A stretch of 64,000 nucleotides of DNA from Bacteroidota bacterium (GCA_023426145.1 JAFABG010000031.1:173951-237950); one strand, 5' to 3'. Positions 1-8,956 are shown, counted from the first letter of the stretch. Notes: generated by a model from the letters alone, not told the origin. Numbers and translations are program-made.

Positions 1-133
1 CTATACTAAACGCTTTTTTCTTAAGGTCGCGTATATGGCCATAGCTAGAAAGGACTTTGAATTCTTTCCCTAGAAATTTCTCAATCGTTTTTGCTTTTGC
101 CGGAGACTCGACAATGACAAGGTTTTTCTGCAT
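1..133 (-). CDS. topA: DNA topoisomerase I, N-terminal fragment
   Basis: This is the 5' end of a minus-strand gene that continues beyond the left edge; about 44 residues are visible. The reading MQKNLVIVESPAKAKTIEKF followed by a SSYGHIRDL stretch is the start of the TOPRIM domain of type IA topoisomerase I, which relaxes negative supercoils by breaking and rejoining one strand. The glutamate in VESPAKA is the metal-binding TOPRIM glutamate. The start chosen is the methionine before QKN at 133; an in-frame ATG at 163 would add MAQAIIKETT, which is less family-like. A -7-like TAATTTTG lies just upstream on the minus strand. The catalytic tyrosine lies outside the window. Confidence 0.9.
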   Translation of the reverse strand, partial: MQKNLVIVESPAKAKTIEKFLGKEFKVLSSYGHIRDLKKKAFSI

Positions 134-190
134 AGTTGTTTCTTTTATAATGGCCTGAGCCATAATATTTCGCGGCAAAATTAAAAAAAA

Positions 191-224
191 AGATTCTCCC
201 TACCTTATAATATAAGGAGAATCT
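191..224 (-). terminator. Hairpin with T run reading toward topA
   Basis: AGATTCT (191-197) pairs with AGAATCT (218-224), and an inner CCTTAT (203-208) pairs with ATAAGG (212-217). On the minus strand the stem is followed by about nine T. No minus-strand gene is seen upstream, so it would end a short untranslated transcript or act in the topA leader. Structure is seen; function is inferred. Confidence 0.5.
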
Positions 225-378
225 AATATTTTTTAGTAAATATCATTTTTTTAACTGCGTGAGAATGTTGGGTTATCTCATTTAATTTTTAATCTGCATA
301 TATGAATTAATTCCTTTCAGTTTATAGATTAGTATTTTATTATTCTGCGTATATTTGTTTCAATCATTATCTTTGTTT

Positions 379-402
379 CGTTCTACTTAAGTGGGGCGAA
401 CG
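379..402. repeat. Imperfect palindrome, copy 1
   Basis: The sequence runs cgttctacttaagtgg then ggcgaacg. The 15-mer gttctacttaagtgg recurs at 424-438, exactly 44 bp downstream. It overlaps the expected transcription start of the HU-like gene. It resembles the more perfect palindrome at 58321-58342. Confidence 0.6.
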
Positions 403-423
403 TTCAACATCACTCGAACTATA

Positions 424-442
424 GTTCTACTTAAGTGGAACG
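424..442. repeat. Imperfect palindrome, copy 2
   Basis: GTTCTACTTAAGTGGAACG shares its first 15 bases with the copy at 380-394. Its two arms, GTTC-ACTT and AAGTGGAAC, are nearly complementary with one mismatch. It lies in the predicted leader of the HU-like gene. Confidence 0.6.
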
Positions 443-517
443 AAAATTTATTGCTTATTGAGTTTGTTAACGGATGAATAAAGAGTCTTTAATGTTTTCA
501 ACAAAAAAAATAAATAG

Positions 518-1123
518 ATGAGTGTTTACTATGATCTTTACGAGACTCCCGATCTCGCTAAAAGCGGGGAGGAGCAACCTTTGCATGCACGTGTGGTGTT
601 GAAGGGGAGTTATACTGCCGAAGAATTTATAAATCAAGTGGCGAAATATCAACATGTATCTCATGCACAGTTGGTAGGGGTACTTGATGCGGTAGTAGAT
701 GAATTAAAAGAATTGCTTCTGAACGGATATGCTGTGGAATTAGGAGATATAGGTTACTTTTCTCTTTCGTTGAAGGCGGATAAGAAAGTAATGGATGCTA
801 AAGATATTCGTTCGCCGTCTATTTCTCTTAAGGACGTGAACATACGCGTAAACCCTCAGTTTAAGAAAGAAATAAGAGATCGTATTGATTTGGAGCGGTT
901 TCATTCTCCTTTACGGGTAATAAACCCGCTGGAACAGGAAAAATGCTTGCAGCTTTTGGATAAGTTTTTCGAGAAACAGGCTTGCATCAATCGGAGAGAT
1001 TATGCTGCTCTTGTGGGAAAGACTAAGAAACAGGCTTTGAATGATATTAATGCTTTTCTTGAACAGGGCATCTTAGTGAAATATGGAACGGGCCGTTCGG
1101 TTGTGTATTTGAAGGCTAAGTGA
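518..1123 (+). CDS. HU-like DNA-binding protein with C-terminal extension
   Basis: A 201-residue protein of the Bacteroidales HU-related family. Residues about 1-125 match the HU/IHF fold, with the conserved GYAVELGDIGYFSLS stretch that corresponds to the dimer core before the DNA-binding arm. The last roughly 60 residues form an extra helical region with KTKKQALNDINAFLEQG that looks like a small winged-helix unit. True HU is about 90 residues, so this is the long form seen many times per Bacteroides genome. The role is inferred as nucleoid or site-specific DNA binding; no target is evident. It is transcribed alone and ends at a strong hairpin shared with the convergent gene. The repeated palindromes in its leader could be regulatory. 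Confidence 0.88.
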   Translation: MSVYYDLYETPDLAKSGEEQPLHARVVLKGSYTAEEFINQVAKYQHVSHAQLVGVLDAVVDELKELLLNGYAVELGDIGYFSLSLKADKKVMDAKDIRSPSISLKDVNIRVNPQFKKEIRDRIDLERFHSPLRVINPLEQEKCLQLLDKFFEKQACINRRDYAALVGKTKKQALNDINAFLEQGILVKYGTGRSVVYLKAK

Positions 1124-1145
1124 GTGATCGGGGTCTGAATAGAGT

Positions 1146-1199
1146 ACGACACCTATTCAACTTGCTAGATTCATTTTTCTAGAGTTGGATAGGTGTCGT
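1146..1199. terminator. Bidirectional terminator hairpin
   Basis: ACGACACCTATTCAACT pairs with AGTTGGATAGGTGTCGT with only one wobble position, giving a long stem around a T-rich loop. It lies between the convergent ends of the HU-like gene and the outer-membrane barrel gene. Confidence 0.75.
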
Positions 1200-1225
1200 G
1201 TTAATCTTTATGTAATATATGTGTT

Positions 1226-2890
1226 TTAGAATCTAAAGCTCAGTCCTCCCAAGAAGTTAACTCCTTCGGTTGGGTAGTCCAAATAATATTGATAATCTTT
1301 GTTGAGGATGTTATTGACACGGGCATAGACCGATACGTCTTTAAATAGATTATAGCTTGCGCCAAGATGTAGGTCGCTTACTTCAGCTACTCCAATGTCG
1401 TTTACCTTTGTGCGTCCAATATAGTCATAGCCAACGCTCATATTCAGTCCTGTGATTGGACGAAAATCGACGTTAAGATTAACCTCACTATTCGGTTTCA
1501 TTATCAGTGCTTTTTTATCATTGGCATCCCAATCGCGGTATGTGAATGCTGTTGACACTGAAATAATGTCTTTGTAATCGTAACTTAATTTTATGCCTGC
1601 ATAAAAGTTATTCGTATTTTCCGAGGGTAAATCCAGATAGGATTTTACCGTTGTCCTAGATTCATAAAGATCATCTTTCAGCTTTTGATATCCTCCATAA
1701 ATATTGAACCACAGCCCAGGATAAGGACTTGTTTTAAACCCTAAAGCAGCATTTAATTGTTCGTAAGTATCATTGATTCTACTCCCGGGCAAACCATAGG
1801 GCGAAATCATTTCAAGACGGCGGAAATCGTTGACTAACTTTCCACCGGTGGCTTGCGCATAAAGCACATAGCTGTCAGAGAAGATGTATTGTGCCATAAT
1901 ATCCGGTGACACTCGCAGTGATTTTCCGCTACCCAATGAGAAGTCTACATGGGCACCTGCATGGAGATTCCAATTGTCGTTCCCCAGTTTATAATAAGGA
2001 TTCAGTCCTAATGCCGTACGATTTTCGTAGACTTTTCCTCCTCCTTCGAGAAGTACCAAATCTTTGTTGTAGAATAGGTTACGCATATCTAGCCCGATGT
2101 GTATGCTTTGCTCTTCGCTGATGGCACCACTAATCTCGCCTTTTGTATGTATCTGTGTTTCTCCAATAGCATCTCCGAAGATTGATGTGTTATTGTTTTG
2201 GCGGTTGAAAATCATTAGGCTCGTTTCAGCCTCGAACTTTATGGGGGCGGACTCGTCGGTCGATGATACTCCCACATGCAAATCGCCTGATGTGAACTTC
2301 TGCTTACCAATCTGGAGGGCAGAGAAATTAAAATTGCTGAGACCGAAGTTGGCTGCTATGTTTAGGTTCACCTTATCAAACTGATGAGTGAAGTCTACAT
2401 TAGCTCTCGTTCGGTAATAATACCTATTCCAGTCTAAAGCACCGTCCAGCATCTCTAATTTGCCATCGCTCCCGTCCATTTGAAAGCGAACGTTTAGTTT
2501 ATCTTGATCGGATAGTTGGAATAGATAATTGCCTAGCAGATCGAGATTTCCATAATTCCCATATCCGGCACGCACATAGCCGAATTTTCCATCGGGCTGC
2601 ACTTCACGGCCAACGTAAGGACGCATCAAACCAGCAGGTATTGAAGTGGCCGGGAAAAAGGTTGTGGCATATTCAACGTCTTTCTTGCTGACGGTAGGTT
2701 CTTCAACTTTAGGCAATACATTCACTTTGGATGCATCCAAAATATTTGGATTATACTCTTGTTCCACTACCACTGTTCGATTGACAGTGGTATCTTTCTG
2801 TTGCGTATTTTGTGCTTGAACGCTGGCCGAACTAGCTGTTGCCAGTATAAATCCACCTGTGATACAGGCTATATAAATAGATCGTTTCAT
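1226..2890 (-). CDS. Outer-membrane beta-barrel protein, TonB-receptor-like without plug
   Basis: A 554-residue secreted protein with a signal peptide ending near residue 26 (SVQAQ). After a short linker rich in TVVVEQEYNPN the rest is alternating amphipathic strands typical of an outer-membrane barrel, ending in NNILNKDYQYY and a terminal aromatic residue (SFRF), like TonB-dependent receptors. No carboxypeptidase-like domain or plug can be seen, and the protein is much shorter than a receptor of about 700-1000 residues. It lies 12 bp after the 1004-residue TPR gene and must be co-transcribed with it. Inference: an outer-membrane channel or scaffold whose partner is the periplasmic TPR protein. 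The ligand is unknown; many annotation pipelines would simply call it a TonB-dependent receptor. Confidence 0.75.
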   Translation of the reverse strand: MKRSIYIACITGGFILATASSASVQAQNTQQKDTTVNRTVVVEQEYNPNILDASKVNVLPKVEEPTVSKKDVEYATTFFPATSIPAGLMRPYVGREVQPDGKFGYVRAGYGNYGNLDLLGNYLFQLSDQDKLNVRFQMDGSDGKLEMLDGALDWNRYYYRTRANVDFTHQFDKVNLNIAANFGLSNFNFSALQIGKQKFTSGDLHVGVSSTDESAPIKFEAETSLMIFNRQNNNTSIFGDAIGETQIHTKGEISGAISEEQSIHIGLDMRNLFYNKDLVLLEGGGKVYENRTALGLNPYYKLGNDNWNLHAGAHVDFSLGSGKSLRVSPDIMAQYIFSDSYVLYAQATGGKLVNDFRRLEMISPYGLPGSRINDTYEQLNAALGFKTSPYPGLWFNIYGGYQKLKDDLYESRTTVKSYLDLPSENTNNFYAGIKLSYDYKDIISVSTAFTYRDWDANDKKALIMKPNSEVNLNVDFRPITGLNMSVGYDYIGRTKVNDIGVAEVSDLHLGASYNLFKDVSVYARVNNILNKDYQYYLDYPTEGVNFLGGLSFRF

Positions 2891-2902
2891 ATTGTTCAGT
2901 CT

Positions 2903-5900
2903 TTACTTATTAAGTTTCTTTAGTCTGTCTTCGATCATTGTTTTGATATCGTCGTTTCCCTGATAGTTCTGTTGCAAGCTGAGCAGATACTGTTTTGCAT
3001 CAAGGTTTTTACCCATAGCAACATAAACATCCGACAGTAGGACAAAACTGCGTGCCAACCAATAAGCATGCGGTGTACTTTGTTCTATGTAGTTGAGGAG
3101 TTCTTTTTCTGCTGCTGCATATTCTTTTGCATCATAGAGCGATTGTGCAATCTGATATTTAGCTTCGGCACCAAAAGCATTTCGGGTGTCTTTGGCTAGT
3201 TCACGATAATCAGCCAATGCTTTCTTCTCCGCTTTTTGGCTCTTATATGCTTTTGCTCGATAGTATAGAGCCTCGTTCTTTAATTCAGGATTAAGCTTAG
3301 CTTCAGCAAGCAGATCGGTTGCTGCGTGAATGGTTTCCACATCATCTCTCAAGAGGAAGGCACAACGTAATATTCCTGTTTCTGCCAGTTGGCGGCGTTC
3401 CACATTCGTTGCTTTTTCCTTCAACATCTTGTAGCTAGTCAGTGCTTCAGCCATTTTTTGTTGGTTGAACTGCACTTCGGCACGCATAATCAATGCTTCT
3501 TCTACAAAAGGATTATTGGGGTATTCAAGTAGCTTTCCAGAATGGAGAAGCACCATGTCGTAGTTCTTCTGCTGATTTCCAATCTGGCAGAGGTAATAGT
3601 GTGCATTCAAGCTAAATGCACCTTCAGGGAAGGTTTGCAGATATTTTGTAAAACTACTTTTTGCTTCTTCAGTTCTGCCACGAGCAAATATTTTCTCGGC
3701 TGCTGTGTAAGTTAACGAATCTTGCTCGCTAGCGTCAAAGCGGATGTTGCCAGGCATGGAGTTAGCTAAAGCTGCAAACTCGTCGATGCGATTCAAATCA
3801 ACATAAATCGACTTCATATCGCGCATGGCCAAACGGGCCTCATCGCTACCTGGGTACTTTTGGATAACCTGTTTGTAGGCATTGATTGCTTGGTCAAACT
3901 TGCTATCTTGGTAGTATAGTAAACCGATCTCAGCAGCTGCCTTTCGGCTGACAGGGCTTTCGGGGTATTTTTCCAATAATTCCTTGAAAGACGAAATGGC
4001 CTGACTATTATTATCCATCAACACATACGAACGTCCTTTTTCATAAATGGCATTCACGGCAAATGGAGAAGAAGGGTATTTGCCAACTAGCCTGTTCAAT
4101 AGAGTGATTTTGCCGGTATAGTCTTTTTGTAAACCGGACACCAGTGCCAGTTGATAGAACGAGTAATCTCCCGAAGGGGTATTCATCTGCTCGGCTTGTG
4201 AATAGTAGTGTTTGGCTTCCTCAAAACTACGTGCATTTAAATAGCAATCTCCGATGCGGTTGTACGCATCAGCAAGAGCAATGCTGTTTTCTCCTTTTTC
4301 TAGTTGGATATATTTTTGGAAGTAATTTCTAGCCTGTGTATAGTCCTTGCGGTGGAAAGCAATGTATCCTAGATTGTAGTTGGCAAGGGCAAACATTTCG
4401 TTGTTGGGTTCCGTAGTTAGTTGTAAGTACGCATTGAAATCGCGTGCCGATTCCATCATTCTACTTAGGCGATAGTAAGATTCTCCACACCAGTAGTAGG
4501 CATCAGCTTTAGTTTGACGATTATACTGACCAATGGCAATGGATTGGTTTAGATATTGGAGCGCCTGCTCAAAGCTGGCATTGGCAAAAGCCTGAGTGCC
4601 TAACTGGAAGAGGAGCTTTTGTTTGGCTTCCATAATCTGTGCACTTGGTTTTGCAATCCGTTGGATAGACTTTAGGGCGGCTTCGTAGCTACGTGTATTC
4701 ATATACACCTCTACTAGATAGCTGCTCACTTTTTCTGAGTAGATCGAATTTGGGAACTCATTGAGAAACTTTTCGAAAGCAGTCACCGATTCTCCAAAAG
4801 CAGAGTAAGATGTTTCGTGTAGGCAAAGTGCATAGTTATAAGCAGCTTGCTCCTTAATTTGTAGATTGATGTTCGAAGCAGCAGCTTGTTCAAAAGCCAT
4901 GCGGGCTTTATTCTTTTCAGCCAGTTGGAGATAGGAAAGTCCCATGTGTAGGTAAGCGTTTTGGGTGAGGCCATCGTTCACGGTAGTCACTTGCCCCAAC
5001 ACTTCGGCAGCTTTAGAATATACTTTTGTCTGATAGTAGGAGAGTCCTAGCATATATAGAGCATCACGGCGAGGAGCAGAGTCCGCTTTATTCAGATAGT
5101 CGGTGAATGCTTCCACTGCTTGTTGGTATTGTCCCGAGTGGTAATTGGCTTCGCCCACGATGCGATACATTTCTGCGGCATGTTCATTGGTTGGATAAGC
5201 CAACAGATAGTTTTGCGCTATCGTTTGTGCTTGCGCATAGTTTTGCTTGATAGCATAAATCTCTGCGATGTAATAAGGCACAAGGGCTTTATACTTAGGG
5301 TTGCTCTGTAAAGGCAAGAAATCCTTTAGTGCTTCATCATAATGTTTCTGAGAGTAGCGAATGTAGGCGATGTAATAGCTGCAATCTGTGGCATACTTCG
5401 CACTGCTCGAACGTAACGTTTCAAACCAAATAGCTGCTTCTTTCAGATTATTGGTTTTCATATAGCACGTTGCCAGTTGGTAAGTTCGGTCATCACGTTC
5501 CTCATCTCCTAACAGATCAAGTTGAGAGGAATTGAATAGGGCTAATGCTTCGTCGTATTTCTCTTCGTAGAAATAGGAGGAAGCCAGCAGTGAATAAATA
5601 CGGTTGGCGTAAGGTGTATCAGGATATTGCTCTAGGTATCCACGCAATAGCTCAATTCGGTTTTTCTCTTTTAGTTCATAGGCTGAACTGACTAGCATGT
5701 ATTTAGCTTCCTGCAAAAGGTCGTTTGGCATGGTCTTTTGCTTTACAAATGCTTTTAGTGCTGGAACAGCCGCTGCATAATCCTTGTTTAAGAAGAGCAC
5801 TTTCCCTTCTTTATAAAGGTTGGTCGGAGAGGTTATCTTTTCGCTTGTCTGGGCAGAAATGGCGATTGGAGTGCAACATAACAAGGCGCAGATAAATCGT

Positions 5901-5917
5901 AAAATTCTATTCTTCAT
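2903..5917 (-). CDS. Large secreted tetratricopeptide-repeat protein
   Basis: A 1004-residue protein with a signal peptide (ISAQ near residue 23) followed almost entirely by TPR units from about residue 30 to the end. Typical helices such as YNLGYIAFHRKDYTQARNYF and AAEIGLLYYQDSKFDQAINA repeat roughly every 34-37 residues, giving on the order of two dozen repeats. TPR arrays are protein-interaction scaffolds. The signal peptide places it in the periplasm; there is no lipobox and no second membrane segment. It is the first gene of a two-gene unit with the barrel protein 12 bp downstream, so the pair probably forms one envelope complex. No enzymatic domain is visible and I do not recognise a specific name. 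Confidence 0.85.
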   Translation of the reverse strand: MKNRILRFICALLCCTPIAISAQTSEKITSPTNLYKEGKVLFLNKDYAAAVPALKAFVKQKTMPNDLLQEAKYMLVSSAYELKEKNRIELLRGYLEQYPDTPYANRIYSLLASSYFYEEKYDEALALFNSSQLDLLGDEERDDRTYQLATCYMKTNNLKEAAIWFETLRSSSAKYATDCSYYIAYIRYSQKHYDEALKDFLPLQSNPKYKALVPYYIAEIYAIKQNYAQAQTIAQNYLLAYPTNEHAAEMYRIVGEANYHSGQYQQAVEAFTDYLNKADSAPRRDALYMLGLSYYQTKVYSKAAEVLGQVTTVNDGLTQNAYLHMGLSYLQLAEKNKARMAFEQAAASNINLQIKEQAAYNYALCLHETSYSAFGESVTAFEKFLNEFPNSIYSEKVSSYLVEVYMNTRSYEAALKSIQRIAKPSAQIMEAKQKLLFQLGTQAFANASFEQALQYLNQSIAIGQYNRQTKADAYYWCGESYYRLSRMMESARDFNAYLQLTTEPNNEMFALANYNLGYIAFHRKDYTQARNYFQKYIQLEKGENSIALADAYNRIGDCYLNARSFEEAKHYYSQAEQMNTPSGDYSFYQLALVSGLQKDYTGKITLLNRLVGKYPSSPFAVNAIYEKGRSYVLMDNNSQAISSFKELLEKYPESPVSRKAAAEIGLLYYQDSKFDQAINAYKQVIQKYPGSDEARLAMRDMKSIYVDLNRIDEFAALANSMPGNIRFDASEQDSLTYTAAEKIFARGRTEEAKSSFTKYLQTFPEGAFSLNAHYYLCQIGNQQKNYDMVLLHSGKLLEYPNNPFVEEALIMRAEVQFNQQKMAEALTSYKMLKEKATNVERRQLAETGILRCAFLLRDDVETIHAATDLLAEAKLNPELKNEALYYRAKAYKSQKAEKKALADYRELAKDTRNAFGAEAKYQIAQSLYDAKEYAAAEKELLNYIEQSTPHAYWLARSFVLLSDVYVAMGKNLDAKQYLLSLQQNYQGNDDIKTMIEDRLKKLNK

Positions 5918-6024
5918 AATTTGGCGTTTTTACAAAAATACTTATATATCCTCCAAAGAAAGGCTTTTGAAGGTTATTTTATAAACATTTAATTCTTTAT
6001 GAAAGTTTTTATTTGCTGTTTTTA

Positions 6025-6549
6025 TCAGCTATGTGCTTGCAGAAAGCGGATAAGTCCCTTTCGAATAGAGTCTAATCCGAAATCTTCCGGACGTATTTCT
6101 GATAGGGGAAGGAAAATAGAGTCTGCCACATCATCCATAGCAGAGAAATGGCTGAGATCGTTTACTGTGCAAAGAAAGAAAAAGTCGAGGGTGTGGACTG
6201 TAAATCCCGAATAAAGGTAGGTATTGGGCAGTGAGAATAGATACTTTGCCTGATCTACTTTTAGGCCAGTCTCTTCAAGTACCTCTCTAGCTACTCCCTC
6301 TTCTCCAGTTTCTCCCATGTCTATGAAACCTCCGGGAAGATCGAGCGTGCCCTTTGCCGGTTCTTTAGCTCGGCGACAGACTAATAATTCATTTCTCTCA
6401 TTGAGAATCAATGCTACGGTAGCTGCAGAAGGATTGAAATAGTAGACAAAGCCGCAGGCGTCACACTTTTTTGACTTTTCATTGTTAATATTGAAATGTT
6501 TGGATCCACATTCCGGACAGTATAGAAATTGATTCAGCGGATGTTCCAT
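6025..6549 (-). CDS. NUDIX hydrolase with N-terminal zinc ribbon
   Basis: A 174-residue protein. Residues about 10-36 contain CPECGSKHF and CDACGF, a four-cysteine zinc ribbon. The rest is a NUDIX domain with the full signature: GGFIDMGETGEEG, then REVLEETGL, matching GX5EX7REUXEEXGU. NUDIX enzymes hydrolyse nucleoside diphosphates linked to another group, using divalent metal bound by the REVLEE glutamates. The zinc-ribbon arrangement recalls NudC-like NADH pyrophosphatases, but the protein is shorter than NudC (about 257), so the substrate is left open. It is monocistronic and divergent from ahpC. The start is the MEHPLNQF methionine. Confidence 0.88.
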   Translation of the reverse strand: MEHPLNQFLYCPECGSKHFNINNEKSKKCDACGFVYYFNPSAATVALILNERNELLVCRRAKEPAKGTLDLPGGFIDMGETGEEGVAREVLEETGLKVDQAKYLFSLPNTYLYSGFTVHTLDFFFLCTVNDLSHFSAMDDVADSIFLPLSEIRPEDFGLDSIRKGLIRFLQAHS

Positions 6550-6662
6550 GATTAGAGCTCTTTTAATGTTTATGTATGCAAAAATACGAAAAAGATTGCC
6601 CTTAACTATAGGGTAATATAAATTTCATCTATGAAGACATAGATTTATTCGATTGGGCTTTT

Positions 6663-6694
6663 TTTGCAAAGGCGAGGGGGCATCTTTATCTTTG
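6663..6694 (+). promoter_or_regulatory. Bacteroides-type promoter of ahpC
   Basis: A -33 TTTG at 6663-6666 and a -7 TATCTTTG at 6687-6694, 20 bp apart, match the Bacteroides consensus. The predicted leader to the ahpC ATG at 6745 is about 45 nt. No OxyR site was identified. Confidence 0.65.
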
Positions 6695-6744
6695 TATCAC
6701 TAACAAGAAACAAATCAATATATAATATAAAACAAGTAAAGAGT

Positions 6745-7311
6745 ATGGAACCAATTTTAAATTCTCAACTTCCTGAATTTAGTGTTCAGGCTTTTCATAA
6801 CGGAGCATTCAAGACCGTAACTAATAATGATTTAAAAAGTAAATGGGCTATTTTATTCTTCTATCCTGCCGATTTCACATTTGTTTGTCCGACAGAATTA
6901 GTAGACATGGCCGAGAAATATGATCAATTCCAAGAGATGGGCGTTGAAATCTACTCTGTAAGCACAGATTCACATTTTGTACATAAGGCTTGGCAAGATG
7001 CTTCCGAAAGCATTCGCAAAATTAAATATCCGATGTTGGCAGATCCAACCGGTGCACTAAGTCGTGCCTTAGGGGTATATATTGAAGAAGAAGGTATGGC
7101 TTATCGTGGAACATTCGTAGTCAATCCGGAAGGAAAGATTAAGGTCGTTGAACTAAATGATAATAACATCGGTCGCGACGCGAGCGAACTCCTTCGCAAA
7201 GTCGAAGCTGCTCAGTTTGTTGCTACTCACGACGGAGAAGTTTGCCCGGCTAAGTGGAAGAAAGGTGAATCGACTCTAAAACCAAGCATAGACCTCGTAG
7301 GTAAAATTTGA
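6745..7311 (+). CDS. ahpC: Alkyl hydroperoxide reductase subunit C (peroxiredoxin)
   Basis: A 188-residue typical 2-Cys peroxiredoxin that reduces hydrogen peroxide and organic hydroperoxides in the cytoplasm. The peroxidatic cysteine is Cys48 in DFTFVCPTEL and the resolving cysteine is Cys167 in GEVCPAKW. Length and both motifs are complete. The chosen start, MEPILNSQLP, follows a good promoter; the upstream in-frame ATG at 6664 would fall inside the promoter and is rejected. Its natural reductase AhpF is encoded directly downstream but is frameshifted here, so AhpC may need another electron donor. A hairpin with a T run follows the stop, so part of the transcripts probably end before ahpF. 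Confidence 0.97.
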   Translation: MEPILNSQLPEFSVQAFHNGAFKTVTNNDLKSKWAILFFYPADFTFVCPTELVDMAEKYDQFQEMGVEIYSVSTDSHFVHKAWQDASESIRKIKYPMLADPTGALSRALGVYIEEEGMAYRGTFVVNPEGKIKVVELNDNNIGRDASELLRKVEAAQFVATHDGEVCPAKWKKGESTLKPSIDLVGKI

Positions 7312-7351
7312 TTAATTTATTTGATTTGATAGTTTGATAATGGGTTTGAAG

Positions 7352-7386
7352 GGCCGGTAACGATTATACGCTGCCGGCCTTTTTTT
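7352..7386 (+). terminator. Terminator between ahpC and ahpF
   Basis: GGCCGG (7352-7357) pairs with CCGGCC (7374-7379) and is followed by a run of eight or more T. It would attenuate read-through from ahpC into ahpF. Confidence 0.7.
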
Positions 7387-7406
7387 AATAAAGAAAGGAG
7401 CAAAAA

Positions 7407-8956
7407 ATGTTAGATCCTGCATTGAAAGAACAGTTGAAGGGGATATTTGCCGTACTAGAGGCAGATTATACTTTAGATATAGAGGTGTCGGCCGACCATG
7501 AGAACCGCAATGAACTACTTGATTTACTGAACGATGTGGCCGATTCTTCAAATCGGATTACGTGCCGGGTGAAGGAAGCCGATTAGAGTTTAAGGTTCTA
7601 AAGAACGGCCAGGCTACAGGAATCACTTTTCGGGGTGTCCCCAATGGTCATGAGTTTACTTCATTATTATTGGCCATTTTAAATTTGGATGGCAAGGGAC
7701 GGAATTTCCCCGATGAGGCTGTCTCTAGTCGGGTAAAATCGCTGAAAGGTCCTATTCATTTAGTGACTTATGTTTCACTAACTTGCACTAACTGTCCTGA
7801 TGTGGTGCAGGCATTGAATGTGATGGCTACGCTTAACCCCTCCATAACGCATGAGATGGTAGATGGTGCACTTTATCAGGAGGAAGTGGATGCTTTAAAG
7901 ATTCAGGGGGTACCTTCTGTGTTTGCCGATGGTGAACTTCTCCATGTGGGGCGCGGTGAATTAGGTGAACTGCTGGCTAAATTGGAAGGCCAATACGGAA
8001 TTGAGGAAGTAGCTCAAATGGAGATAAAAGAGAAAGCCTATGATGTGATTGTGGCTGGCGGTGGTCCTGCGGGAGTATCTGCTGCCATTTATTCTGCTCG
8101 TAAAGGGCTGCGGGTGGCCATTGTTGCCGAGCGCGTCGGTGGGCAGGTGAAAGAGACCGTAGGCATTGAGAATCTGATATCTGTTCCCGAAACAACAGGT
8201 AGCGAACTTGCCGACCAACTAAAAACTCATCTTCTGCGTTATCCTGTAGATCTATTGGAACAACGAAAGGTAGATCAGGTGGAGTTAGTTGGAACAACTA
8301 AAAAGGTGATCACCTCTGTGGGCGAAACTTTTACTGCTCCTGCATTGATTGTTGCTACTGGGGCAAGTTGGCGCAAACTAAATGTTCCTGGCGAAAACGA
8401 TTATATCGGACGTGGAGTCGCTTTCTGCCCACATTGCGATGGCCCTTTCTATAAAGGGAAACATGTTGCCGTAGTGGGTGGTGGAAATTCCGGTATTGAA
8501 GCTGCTATTGATTTGGCCGGCATTTGTGCCAAAGTCACTGTGTTTGAGTTTATGGACGAACTGAAAGCTGATCAAGTTCTTCAGCAGAAGCTTAGTACTT
8601 TGCCGAATGTTGAAGTTTTCGTTAGTTCACAAACCACCGAAGTGATCGGTGATGGGAATAAACTCACTGCACTACGTGTCAAAGATCGGATGACAGAAGA
8701 AGAACGTCTGGTTGAGTTTGACGGGGTGTTTGTGCAGATTGGCCTTTCTGCAAATAGCGCCGTTTTCCGTGACTTGGTTGAGACAAACCGCTTGGGTGAG
8801 ATTGTGATTGATGAGCATTGTCGCACACAAGTAGCCGGAGTTTATGCAGCAGGCGATGTGTCTACAGTACCTTATAAACAGATCATCATTTCGATGGGTG
8901 AAGGTGCAAAAGCAGCTCTTTCTGCCTTTGAAGACCGTGTTCGTGGTGTCATCTAA
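7407..8956 (+). pseudogene. ahpF: Alkyl hydroperoxide reductase subunit F, frameshifted
   Basis: The gene starts at ATG 7407, with the Shine-Dalgarno-like AAAGGAG about six bases ahead, and reads MLDPALKEQLKG up to ITCRVKEAD, where it meets TAG at 7584-7586. From about 7562 the homology continues in another frame (GEGSRLEFKVLKNG) to 8956. The second part is a complete AhpF body: a thioredoxin-like CTNCPD, an FAD motif (GGGPAGVSAAIYSARKG), the redox pair CPHCDG, and the second dinucleotide motif VVGGGNSGIEAA. The junction is gtgaaggaagccga; restoring one base, or one four-base AAGG unit, would rejoin the frames. AhpF is the flavin disulfide reductase that recycles AhpC. As written, only a product missing about 50 N-terminal residues could be made. 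A sequencing error is possible. Confidence 0.85.

Larger units (their letters stand above)
164..517. other. Intergenic region between divergent topA and HU-like gene
   Basis: This 354-bp stretch holds no gene that I can support. It contains a hairpin at 191-224 followed on the minus strand by a T run, a candidate -7 element TATCTTTG at 368-375 for the HU-like gene, and two copies of a palindrome-like motif at 379-402 and 424-442. The latter two sit around the predicted transcription start of the HU-like gene. Confidence 0.6.

Noticed and set aside
6664..7311. Longer ahpC start at 6664
   Set aside because: The extra 27 residues overlap the -33/-7 promoter elements and do not match the family.
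7312..7551. Open reading frame on the minus strand over the ahpF start
   Set aside because: It is antisense to a region with clear AhpF homology on the plus strand and lacks its own features.
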